Source: Janibacter sp. HTCC2649 (GTDB taxonomy: Bacteria > Actinomycetota > Actinomycetes > Actinomycetales > Dermatophilaceae). From it: 64,000 bases of DNA. A program made the position numbers and the translations under genes. Position 1 is the stretch's first letter. Each line of letters opens with the position of its first letter. The notes beneath the pieces are model-generated. The model did no database searches. It saw nothing but the letters and a program-made list of their open reading frames with translations, and had not been told where the DNA came from. The stretch lies in the NCBI RefSeq assembly GCF_000152705.1, contig NZ_CH672413.1:3813046-3877045 (forward strand). Direction: 5' to 3'. Positions 35,313 to 44,076 of this stretch are shown here, piece after piece.

Positions 35313-36758
35313 GTGCCTCCCCACAACCTCTCTGACTTCGTCAAGGCCTATGACGTCCGGGGCCTCGTGCCAGAGCAGCTCGATGTCGATGTGGCGTGGG
35401 CCCTCGGCGCCGCGTTCGCCGAGGTGATCATCAACCGTGAGAACGGAACTGGCTGCGTCATCGGCCATGACATGCGTGCCACGTCACCCGAGCTCTCCCA
35501 GGCGTTCGGCGCCGGTGTGGCGAGCCGAGGGATCGACGTCACCCACATCGGGCTGGCCAGCACCGACGGTCTCTACTTCGCCAGCGGCCACCTCGACCTC
35601 GCGGGCGCGATGTTCACTGCGAGTCACAACCCGGCGGCCTACAACGGCATCAAGCTCTGCCGTCCCGGCGCTCGCCCGGTCGGCCAGGACTCCGGCCTCG
35701 CCGACGTCCGCGACCTCGCCCAGGAGCTCCTCGACGGCACCGCCGAGCTGCGCCACGAGGACGAGGGCAAGACCGACGAGCGCGACCTCCTGGCCGACTA
35801 CGCCGCGTTCCTGCGCGGACTCGTCGACCTCTCCGGCATCCGGCCTCTCAAGGTCGTCGTCGACGCCGGCAACGGTATGGGTGGGCACACGGTCCCGGCG
35901 GTCCTGGAGGGCAAGGCAGGTATGCCGTCCCTTCCCCTTGACGTCGTACCTCTCTACTTCGAGCTCGACGGCACTTTCCCGAACCACGAGGCCAACCCCC
36001 TCGAGCCCGCGAACCTCGTCGACCTCCAGGCAGCCGTGGTCAAGCATGGCGCCGACATCGGCCTCGCCTTCGACGGTGACGCCGACCGCTGCTTCGTCAT
36101 CGACGAGCGGGGGGAGGCCGTGAGCCCGAGCGCCATCACCGCGCTCATCGCCACCCGCGAGGTTGCTCGCGAGGTCGCGGCCGGAACGCCCGCCAGCGAC
36201 GTCTCGATCGTCCACAACGTCATCACCTCCGCACAAGTCCCCGAGGTCATCGCCAGCCTGGGCGCGAAGGCCGTGCGTACCCGCGTCGGCCACTCGTTCA
36301 TCAAGGGGGAGATGGCCCGCGCCAACGCGGTCTTCGGCGGCGAGCACAGCGCGCACTACTACTTCCGCGATTTCTGGTTCGCCGACACCGGCATGCTCGC
36401 CGCGATGCACGTCCTCGCGGCCCTCGGTGAGCAGAGCGAGCCGCTCAGCAAAACGATGACGGCATACTCTGCGTATTTTGAGTCGGGTGAGATCAACTCG
36501 ACCGTCGACGACCAGGCCGCAAAGACCGCTCTTGTGCGCGAATGGGCCCACGACAAGGGCGTCGAGTTCGACGAACTCGACGGGCTCACGCTGACCCACG
36601 GCGGCGGTGAGGGCGACCCGATGTGGTGGCTCAACCTGCGCGCCTCCAACACCGAACCCCTGCTCCGACTCAACGTCGAGGCAGCCGATGCGGACACGAT
36701 GGCCGCGATACGCGACGATGTGTTGAGCCTTGTACGAGGCACTGCGAGAGGAAACTGA
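35313..36758 (+). CDS. manB: Phosphomannomutase/phosphoglucomutase
   Basis: A 481-residue alpha-D-phosphohexomutase that interconverts hexose 6- and 1-phosphates for GDP-mannose and glycan synthesis. All four active-site loops are seen: phosphoserine TASHNP (Ser 104), metal loop DGDADR (about 250), sugar loop GGEHSAHYYF (about 345) and phosphate loop RASNTEP (about 448). It precedes Trm112 and SIS genes with almost no gap, matching the pmmA neighbourhood of mycobacteria. Confidence 0.95.
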   Translation: MPPHNLSDFVKAYDVRGLVPEQLDVDVAWALGAAFAEVIINRENGTGCVIGHDMRATSPELSQAFGAGVASRGIDVTHIGLASTDGLYFASGHLDLAGAMFTASHNPAAYNGIKLCRPGARPVGQDSGLADVRDLAQELLDGTAELRHEDEGKTDERDLLADYAAFLRGLVDLSGIRPLKVVVDAGNGMGGHTVPAVLEGKAGMPSLPLDVVPLYFELDGTFPNHEANPLEPANLVDLQAAVVKHGADIGLAFDGDADRCFVIDERGEAVSPSAITALIATREVAREVAAGTPASDVSIVHNVITSAQVPEVIASLGAKAVRTRVGHSFIKGEMARANAVFGGEHSAHYYFRDFWFADTGMLAAMHVLAALGEQSEPLSKTMTAYSAYFESGEINSTVDDQAAKTALVREWAHDKGVEFDELDGLTLTHGGGEGDPMWWLNLRASNTEPLLRLNVEAADADTMAAIRDDVLSLVRGTARGN

Positions 36759-36759
36759 G

Positions 36760-36945
36760 ATGTCGACCATGGAGCCCTGGCTGCGCGAGATCCTGCGCTG
36801 CCCGAACTGCCGAGCCGAACTGCGTGACGAGACCGGAGAGGCCGGCCCCGAGCTGGTCTGCACGTCCGACACCTGCGGCCTCACCTATCGGATCGACGAC
36901 GGCGTCCCGGTGCTGCTCGTCGATGAGGCGCGCAAGCCGGCCTGA
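36760..36945 (+). CDS. Trm112 family zinc protein
   Basis: A 61-residue protein with four cysteines in a zinc ribbon (LRCPNCRAEL and LVCTSDTCGLTY) followed by RIDDGVPVLLVDEA, the Trm112/YcaR signature. Such proteins are small partners of methyltransferases or glycan enzymes. It begins 1 bp after the manB stop with a GAGAGGA box, so it is co-translated. The ATG at 36760 is chosen because upstream residues belong to manB. Confidence 0.9.
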   Translation: MSTMEPWLREILRCPNCRAELRDETGEAGPELVCTSDTCGLTYRIDDGVPVLLVDEARKPA

Positions 36946-36971
36946 CGGCTGACCGGCTGCGTCGCACCGAC

Positions 36972-38159
36972 ATGCCGCACCTTGACGAGGCGTTCCTCGA
37001 CTCGGCTGAGTCCCTCGAGGCTCTCGACAGTCGTGGATCACTGCGCGCGCTCGCAACCGCTGGCGCCCAGGTGCGCCGAGCGATCGTCGCCGCCCGCGAG
37101 GCCGGCATCGACCGAGTTGCTGGCGGTGACCGTCCGCGGTCAGTCCTCGTCGCCTCGCTCGGTGGCTCGTCCGTCGTGTGCGACGTCCTCGATGTGCTCG
37201 CGGAGCCGGGTTCGCCGGTCCCACTGACGACGCGCCGCGAAGCACCGCTGCCCGGATGGATCGGTCCGCTCGACCTCGTCATCGCGGTCTCGCTCTCGGG
37301 TCGCGCCCAAGGTCCGCTGGCCCTCGCCGCCGAGGCCGTCCGCCGCGGCGCCTCGCTCCTCACCGTGGGTGCGCCAGACTCACCCCTTGCCGACATCTGC
37401 GCTCGCGGTCGCGGGGTGCACGTCGACGTCGCGTCACCCGCGCCGACGTCGCGCGCGGCCCTGTGGTCGATGCTCACCCCAGTGCTGCTCGCCGCTGATG
37501 GGCTCGGGCTCATCGACTGCTCGGAGGCCGTCCTCGAGCGCGTGGCCGACCTCCTCGACGAGCGAGCCGAGGAGTGCCGTCCGTCGTCGGAGTCCTTCGT
37601 CAACCCCGCCAAGATCCTCGCCGTCGGCCTCGCCGAGACCGTGCCGGTGGTCTTGGGAGACGGTGCCCTCACGGGTGTGGCTGCCGGTCGCGCTGCGGCG
37701 ATGCTTGCCCGCACGGCGCGTATGCCGGCCACTCACGGCGCGCTTCCCGATGCGGCTTCGCAGGTGGTCGCGTGCTTCGACGGCCCGTTCAGCGGTAGCG
37801 GGGGAGCCGCGCCTGATGGTGGACACGACCTCTTTGCCGACCCGTTCCTCGACGGACCGCCGACCCCTCAGCTCGGTCTGCTCATGCTCCGCGACCACCC
37901 TGCAGCCCCCGGGCAGCTCGGCTCGCCCGAGCACCTGGCCGCACTCGAGGCCGGCCGCCTCGCGGAGGCGGTCGCCGAGTCAGCACGCGATGCGGGAGTG
38001 CGCGTCTGGGAGGTCGAGGCCCTGGGTGGCCATCCCATCGAGCGGCTCGCGTCGCTCATGTCGCTCACCGACTACGCCGCGACCTATCTCGCCCTCGGCC
38101 TGGGTCTCGACCCGGCGGTCTCCCGCCACGTCACGGACCTGCGCGACCGCACCACCTGA
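36972..38159 (+). CDS. SIS-domain phosphosugar isomerase-like protein (TobH type)
   Basis: A 395-residue protein resembling the actinobacterial bifunctional phosphoglucose/phosphomannose isomerase-like family located after manB (Rv3256c position). The first SIS half has SVLVASLGGSSVVCDVL and VIAVSLSGRAQGPLAL. The C-terminal half, with EALGGHPIERLASLMSLTDYAATYLALGLGLDP, is the typical isomerase C-domain. It may interconvert fructose-6-P with mannose-6-P or glucose-6-P, but this clade has divergent active-site residues and function is unproven. Confidence 0.82.
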   Translation: MPHLDEAFLDSAESLEALDSRGSLRALATAGAQVRRAIVAAREAGIDRVAGGDRPRSVLVASLGGSSVVCDVLDVLAEPGSPVPLTTRREAPLPGWIGPLDLVIAVSLSGRAQGPLALAAEAVRRGASLLTVGAPDSPLADICARGRGVHVDVASPAPTSRAALWSMLTPVLLAADGLGLIDCSEAVLERVADLLDERAEECRPSSESFVNPAKILAVGLAETVPVVLGDGALTGVAAGRAAAMLARTARMPATHGALPDAASQVVACFDGPFSGSGGAAPDGGHDLFADPFLDGPPTPQLGLLMLRDHPAAPGQLGSPEHLAALEAGRLAEAVAESARDAGVRVWEVEALGGHPIERLASLMSLTDYAATYLALGLGLDPAVSRHVTDLRDRTT

Positions 38160-38166
38160 GGTCGGG

Positions 38167-38727
38167 TCAGGGGTGGGGAAGCGCCAGGTCGAGGACTTCG
38201 GCGGTCGGCAGCTGCGCCAACGCGGCGCCGTCGACGAGGAGCTTGCTGCCGCGCACGCCACTGCCGATGACGACCGCACCCGCGCCCACGACCGCAGCGT
38301 CCACGAGAATCGGCCAGCCAGCGGGAAGTCCGATCGGCGTGATGCCCCCGAACTCCATGCCCGTGAGCGACACTGCATCGTCGTGCGGGGCGAACGAGAT
38401 CTTGCGGACGCCGAGGTGCTTGCGGACCACGCCGTTGATGTCGGCGCGGTCGGTCGCGAGGATCATCACGGCCGCGTAGGTCGTCTCTCCCGCGCGCTTC
38501 CCGGCGACGATGACGCAGTTCGCGCTGGCCTCCAGAGCGACGTCGTATGCCGCGCAGAAGACTTCGGTGTCGGCGAGCGTTGCGTCGATGGGCGCCACCT
38601 CCGCTGCCGCGATTCCGCTGTCCCCGTTGCCATCTGCCGCCGCCAGGGCATCAGCAACGGAAGGTGCGACCAGCTCAGGGTGCGAAGCGGCAGGTGACCA
38701 GTCGAGCGTTCCGCGAGCGGACGGCAT
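38167..38727 (-). CDS. YbaK/EbsC-type aminoacyl-tRNA deacylase
   Basis: A 186-residue trans-editing domain protein. It has ANCVIVAGKRAGETTYAAVM, the conserved RADINGVVRKHLG, and MEFGGITPIGLPAGWPILVD, as in YbaK/ProX relatives that hydrolyse mischarged tRNAs (for example Cys-tRNAPro). Its ATG overlaps the octamer GTATGCCG and it begins 6 bp after the DUF808 gene, so the two form an operon. Confidence 0.9.
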   Translation of the reverse strand: MPSARGTLDWSPAASHPELVAPSVADALAAADGNGDSGIAAAEVAPIDATLADTEVFCAAYDVALEASANCVIVAGKRAGETTYAAVMILATDRADINGVVRKHLGVRKISFAPHDDAVSLTGMEFGGITPIGLPAGWPILVDAAVVGAGAVVIGSGVRGSKLLVDGAALAQLPTAEVLDLALPHP

Positions 38728-38733
38728 ACGCGA

Positions 38734-39726
38734 TCAGTGGGATTCTTCGGCGACGGGAGCCTTGGACTCCACGTGCGCGCTCTTGCGGGGGATGACGTGC
38801 AGGATCGCGACGACGACGGCTCCGACGATGAGGCCGAGGATGGCCGAGCCGACGGTGTTGGTGACCCAGCCGAGGATGCCGCCCAGGGGACCGGTGGCGT
38901 CGTGCACCCACTCCTCGACGTGGTGCACCCAGGAGTAGGGCTGGTGGAGCGCGGACCAGCCGTACTCCTTGGAGAGGTCATCGAGGCCCACGAGCAGGAT
39001 GTGGCCGCCGACCCAGGTCATGGCCGCGATCCCGACGACGGACAGGGTCGAGAGGAGCTTGGGCATGGCGGCGACGAGGCCGCGACCGATCGGTGCGCGG
39101 ACGCCCGGCTGCTCGGAGAGGTGCAGACCGACGTCGTCCATCTTGACGATGGCCGCGACGACGCCGTAGACGAGGGTCGTGATGAGCACCGCGACGACCG
39201 CGAGGATCGCGAGCCGTGCGACGAACCCCTCGTCGGCGACCTCGTTGAGCGAGATGACCATGATCTCGGCGGACAGGATGAAGTCGGTGCGGATCGCGCC
39301 GCTCGTGATCTCGTCCTCGTCGGCGACCTTGCCCTCTTCGTGTGCCTGGTCGGCGGCGTGCTCGGAGTGGCCGCTGACGCGCTCCCAGATCTTCTCGGCA
39401 CCCTCGAAGCAGAGGTAGGTGCCACCGATCATGAGCAGCGGTGTGAGCGCCTGGGGGAGGAACTGGCTGAGCAGCAGCGCTGCCGGAAGGATGAAGAAGA
39501 ACTTGTTGCGCAGCGAGCCGATGGCGATCTTCTTGATGATCGGCAGCTCGCGCGCGGGGGAGAGGCCCTCGACGTAGCGGGGAGTCACCGCCGTGTCGTC
39601 GACGATGACGCCGGTCGCCTTGACGCTCGCGCGCCCGGCTGCGGCGGCGACGTCGTCGACCGAGGCGGCAGCGGCCTTGGCAAGCACCGCGATGTCATCG
39701 AGCAGGGCAAAGAGGCCGCCGGCCAT
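38734..39726 (-). CDS. DUF808 (YedI-like) inner membrane protein
   Basis: A 330-residue protein. N-terminal GGLFALLDDIAVLAKAAAASVDDVAAAA and KATGVIVDDTAVTPRYV are DUF808 signatures, followed by SLRNKFFFILPAALLLSQF and several membrane segments to about residue 300. RTDFILSAEIMVISLNEV is a strongly conserved polar helix. Function unknown. Confidence 0.92.
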   Translation of the reverse strand: MAGGLFALLDDIAVLAKAAAASVDDVAAAAGRASVKATGVIVDDTAVTPRYVEGLSPARELPIIKKIAIGSLRNKFFFILPAALLLSQFLPQALTPLLMIGGTYLCFEGAEKIWERVSGHSEHAADQAHEEGKVADEDEITSGAIRTDFILSAEIMVISLNEVADEGFVARLAILAVVAVLITTLVYGVVAAIVKMDDVGLHLSEQPGVRAPIGRGLVAAMPKLLSTLSVVGIAAMTWVGGHILLVGLDDLSKEYGWSALHQPYSWVHHVEEWVHDATGPLGGILGWVTNTVGSAILGLIVGAVVVAILHVIPRKSAHVESKAPVAEESH

Positions 39727-39811
39727 CAGATCGCCTGCAGGTCTGTGACGGTGACGGCGGCGAGGTCTTCGAGGTGATCCACGCGGTCAGCCTACCCAGC
39801 GTGGGTCGGGG

Positions 39812-40081
39812 TCATTCCTCCTCGTCGGAGCGCCCGGCGATGAGGTCGCCCTCGTCGGACTCCGCCTCGGTGTCCTCCTCGTTGTCCTCGGACGAGACCG
39901 GCAGGTCATCAGCGTCATCGTCCTCGCTCTCGGTGAGGGCGGGCCGGGAGACCTCGGCGTCGGTGTCGACCGCGTAGTCGTCGCGGACCTCGTCCCACTT
40001 CTCGATGCTCTCCTCGTCGAGGTCGAGACGAACTTCGTCGCGTATGCCGTCCGATCCCGGGTTCTGCGTGGTGTCACTCAT
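39812..40081 (-). CDS. Small highly acidic protein of unknown function
   Basis: An 89-residue protein, more than one third Asp/Glu, with almost no hydrophobic core and no cysteine: probably disordered. It begins [20 protein letters not shown] and ends in Asp/Glu/Ser repeats. A GGGAG box sits 7 nt before the ATG and codon use matches neighbours, so it seems a real gene. No family recognised. It is divergent from sahH. Confidence 0.65.
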   Translation of the reverse strand: MSDTTQNPGSDGIRDEVRLDLDEESIEKWDEVRDDYAVDTDAEVSRPALTESEDDDADDLPVSSEDNEEDTEAESDEGDLIAGRSDEEE

Positions 40082-40156
40082 CGTGTGCTCCCTTTCGTTG
40101 GCGTGGGGCTTCAGGGGGTCAACCCTGTGCACGTCCATGTCTACCGCGTGAGTCGG

Positions 40157-40257
40157 TAGAGTGGAGGCTGCCGGCGCGGGTGATACCCCGCTCTCACGAG
40201 ATCGCCCAGATGGGCTGCGCCGGGTCGCAAACCCACACTCAACGGAAGAGATTTCGC
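40157..40257 (+). promoter_or_regulatory. sahH promoter -10 and structured 5' leader
   Basis: TAGAGT (40157-40162) is a good -10 box, placing transcription start near 40169 and giving a leader of about 90 nt. The leader can fold as a three-way junction: CCGGC 40171-40175 with GCCGG 40219-40223; GCGGG 40176-40180 with CCCGC 40187-40191; GCCC 40204-40207 with GGGC 40212-40215. GGGT 40222-40225 can instead pair with ACCC 40231-40234, competing with the closing stem. A perfect hairpin (40140-40160) overlaps the -10. It does not match the SAM or SAH riboswitch consensus as I know them. Confidence 0.45.
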
Positions 40258-41694
<1,437 letters not shown>

Positions 41695-41720
41695 GCCAGA
41701 GGCTCACCAGACAAACCACA

Positions 41721-41764
41721 AGGCCGGGTATGCCGGGAACGCGAGTTCCCGGCATACCCGGCCT
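41721..41764. terminator. Hairpin terminator with paired GTATGCCG motifs (copy 1)
   Basis: A perfect 20-bp stem (AGGCCGGGTATGCCGGGAAC and its complement) closed by a GCGA tetraloop, then CTGTTTT. It lies between the convergent sahH and DUF6081 stop codons and can serve both. Confidence 0.85.
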
Positions 41765-41789
41765 CTGTTTTGGGTCGACGTGCGCGGGC

Positions 41790-42812
41790 TCAGCCGCGGT
41801 CGTCGATGGTGACGACCATGTCGTCGAAGCTGGCCGCAGCCCCTTGCCCGAAGAGGCGCTGCGACATCGGCACCGAGACGCTGTGCTCGGGTGCGTCAGG
41901 GTGCTGGAAGGGGAAGGCGTCGAGCAGGCTGAACAGGCCATGGCCGATGGCCACGGAGTCGACCTCTTCGCGCAGATCCTCGCCGACACCGAGCGAGGGG
42001 TAGATGCCGGTGAAGGGCATCTTCTGGACATCGAGCGGGACACCGACCTTGCCCACGCGGGCGACCCGCTTGCCGTCGATGGTGTAGTCGACGTGTGATG
42101 ACCCGGCGTTGCGCGAGAAGGTGATCGACACCCGGTGCGGACCCTGGTCGACCGGGATCTCCTTGATGATCTGGGTGTACATCGTGTCGCGGGTACCGCC
42201 GTCAGGGGAGCCGATGACCGTCGCCGGAAGCCGCTCGATAAGAGCGAAAGCCGTTGTGCCGGAGACGAACCAGTCGAAGAGCTGGCCGGTGCGGAAGTCG
42301 ATCATGTGCAGGGTTGCTCCGGCTTGCTGGCCCTCGAGAGCGAGGGCTTGCCACGGCTTGGCGTCGGCGGCGCAGGCTGGGTCATCGGCGCAACCGGGCG
42401 GCCCGTAGACGCCATGGATGACGCGGCCGGCCGGGTCGGTGCCCACGGTGTCGGCGTCGATGGTCAGGGAGAACGTGACCGAACCCTTGTCCGGAACGGT
42501 GAAGACCTGGCGACTGACGCCGAGGTACTTGATGTGGTCGAAAACGCTGAAGTCCGCCCCGGTTCGGAAGGGGAGGGCAGAGGCACGGAACGTGGAGCCG
42601 TCGTGGGTGCGCGTTCCGCCAGCGGCCATCTCGCCGGGACCGTATGGGTTGTCCCACTTGGCGGCGTAGTCGCTCTCCGAACCGTCGAAGGTGTCGTAGA
42701 CCGTCGTGGTGACCGACGGTTTGCTCGCCTCCGCAGGGCTGGCGGCAAGGGTTGCGGGAAGCCCCGCGATGACCAGGACGGTGGCGGCGAGACGGTGACG
42801 ACGAACAGGCAT
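41790..42812 (-). CDS. DUF6081-like secreted protein
   Basis: A 340-residue protein with a clear signal peptide (basic start, ATVLVIAGLPATLAASPAEA, about residues 10-29). The body has VYDTFDGS, FDHIKYLGVSRQVFTVP and HRVSITFSRNAGSSHVDYTIDG, resembling DUF6081 / concanavalin-like beta-sandwich proteins of actinobacteria. It is predicted secreted; ligand unknown. ATG at 42812 has a GGGAG box; the longer reading frame upstream lacks family similarity. Confidence 0.75.
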   Translation of the reverse strand: MPVRRHRLAATVLVIAGLPATLAASPAEASKPSVTTTVYDTFDGSESDYAAKWDNPYGPGEMAAGGTRTHDGSTFRASALPFRTGADFSVFDHIKYLGVSRQVFTVPDKGSVTFSLTIDADTVGTDPAGRVIHGVYGPPGCADDPACAADAKPWQALALEGQQAGATLHMIDFRTGQLFDWFVSGTTAFALIERLPATVIGSPDGGTRDTMYTQIIKEIPVDQGPHRVSITFSRNAGSSHVDYTIDGKRVARVGKVGVPLDVQKMPFTGIYPSLGVGEDLREEVDSVAIGHGLFSLLDAFPFQHPDAPEHSVSVPMSQRLFGQGAAASFDDMVVTIDDRG

Positions 42813-42986
42813 CAGGACTCCCTCTTGACGTGCGCGGAGGTGGACAGGTGACGGGTGCGGGCTACTGATGTTCTCGACGGGCCCGCGTGGAGACAATGGC
42901 CCGAGCGGGCCATGCTCGGCCGCGAGGATGCATGGCGTCCCTTCGCACGGCTGGGTCACCGGGGGTCGCTCCGTCAAAATGGGGCC

Positions 42987-43079
42987 ATGGCGTCGAAACT
43001 GGACAAGAGCGCGGTGCTCCTCAGGGGCATCGTGCAAGCACGTCGGGCCCGCCGCAACGCGTCGACAGACGGAGCCTGA
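42987..43079 (+). CDS. Possible 30-residue basic small protein
   Basis: A short frame MASKLDKSAVLLRG... with eight Lys/Arg residues, ending 4 bp before the DUF1294 start. CAAAAT (42975-42980) lies 6 nt upstream of its ATG, the spacing of a leaderless promoter. It could be a leader peptide or simply the 5' part of the DUF1294 message. Weakly supported. Confidence 0.35.
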   Translation: MASKLDKSAVLLRGIVQARRARRNASTDGA

Positions 43080-43083
43080 GCCG

Positions 43084-43485
43084 GTGACGTCGTCGAACGT
43101 CCGGGCTGCGCGACGAAAGAAGGTTCGAGGCGGACGGAACCGGGGGACTTTCTTGGCGGTCATCACCGCGGCAGTGTTCTTCGGCGTCTTGGTGGGCCTG
43201 CTGCCGTTGGGTCAGGTGCCCGGGTGGCTGCTGGCTGCCTACGCTCTGTTCAGCGCAGTGGCGTTCGGGATGTATGGCGCCGACAAGTCCGCAGCCGTCC
43301 GGGGTGCCTGGCGCACCTCGGAGACCACCCTTCACACGATCGTTCTTCTGGGTGGCTGGCCGGGCGCACTGGTCGCGCGGCAGGTCTTCCGTCACAAGAC
43401 CACCAAGCAGCCATTCCGCACCATCCTGTGGTGCACCGTCGTCGCCAACTGCGGGGCCCTTGCGTGGTTCGCCTCTCAGCGGTGA
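43084..43485 (+). CDS. DUF1294 family membrane protein
   Basis: A 133-residue protein with an Arg/Lys-rich N-terminus, two membrane segments (about 22-45 and 50-70) and the DUF1294 signature YALFSAVAFGMYGADKSAAV...RTSETTLHTIVLLGGWPGALVARQVFRHKTTKQPF. No cold-shock domain is fused, unlike many members. Function unknown. GTG start 4 bp after the small upstream frame. Confidence 0.85.
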   Translation: MTSSNVRAARRKKVRGGRNRGTFLAVITAAVFFGVLVGLLPLGQVPGWLLAAYALFSAVAFGMYGADKSAAVRGAWRTSETTLHTIVLLGGWPGALVARQVFRHKTTKQPFRTILWCTVVANCGALAWFASQR

Positions 43486-43602
43486 GTGGGAGACGGCGCG
43501 TCCCCCACCACCTGGCTGCGAGCGGGGTCGTTCCCCGGATTCCTTGAATCTCGGTTCCCAGGGCGGTGCCACCTCTAGCGTTGACTCCGTGCGCAGAGCA
43601 TC

Positions 43603-43848
43603 GTGGGTGACTCGTTGAACTACGACAGGCCGGGATGGTTCTACGTCGGCAATGGGACCTTCCGCTACTGGGACGGCGACATCTGGACGGATGAGTATCG
43701 CGACGGTGACGACCCTGCTCCGCCTGCACCGGAGTATTCGGGCCCCAAGCATGAGTCCGGCAAGCGGCGTGAGTTGCCCCTCTGGCTCGTGGCGTTTGCA
43801 GTCGTCCTCATCGTGACGGCGGCAGCCATCGCCATCCTCATCCGATAG
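43603..43848 (+). CDS. DUF2510-like small membrane protein
   Basis: An 81-residue protein: the N-terminal motif RPGWFYVGNGTFRYWDGDIWTDEY fits DUF2510, then a Pro-rich linker and a single C-terminal membrane helix (LPLWLVAFAVVLIVTAAAIAILI). The TAGCGT box at 43576-43581 would place the message start near a GTG at 43589 that opens a 9-codon frame overlapping this start, so a short leader peptide is possible. The true start could be GTG 43603 or TTG 43615. A decayed copy lies 110 bp downstream. Confidence 0.7.
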   Translation: MGDSLNYDRPGWFYVGNGTFRYWDGDIWTDEYRDGDDPAPPAPEYSGPKHESGKRRELPLWLVAFAVVLIVTAAAIAILIR

Positions 43849-43960
43849 GCGTCATACGCGGGAGGCTGTCGGGGCGCTATTGGCTGCGCCACCTTGTGGA
43901 ACGCGACGTCCGCCCGAACGGTGCGGTCTGCGCGGCTGAGCGCAAGCTCTGAAGTGCCGG

Positions 43961-44034
43961 TGGTTGTCCTACATCGGCAACGTGACCGTGCGGTACTTGT
44001 GCGGGTTGATCTGGACCCGACGGGTTCCGCGACG
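43961..44034 (+). pseudogene. Decayed duplicate of the DUF2510 gene
   Basis: The DNA aligns with the DUF2510 motif of the preceding gene: conceptual translation reads SYIGNVTVRYLCGLIWT against FYVGNGTFRYWDGDIWT, with a 3-bp insertion and many substitutions. No start, linker or membrane helix remains. This is a local duplication remnant in the gap before the fused synthase gene's stop. Confidence 0.6.
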
Positions 44035-44076
44035 CGCTGGCCCCTTTTGGTGTGCCCCGGCCGTCCTTCTCTGGGT

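Noticed and set aside
40157-40257. Known SAM-I/SAM-IV or SAH riboswitch upstream of sahH
   Set aside because: The expected conserved core segments are not present. Reported instead as an unclassified structured leader.
42135-42851. Plus-strand frame opposite the DUF6081 gene
   Set aside because: It lies opposite a gene with signal peptide, ribosome binding site and family motifs; composition is that of a shadow frame.
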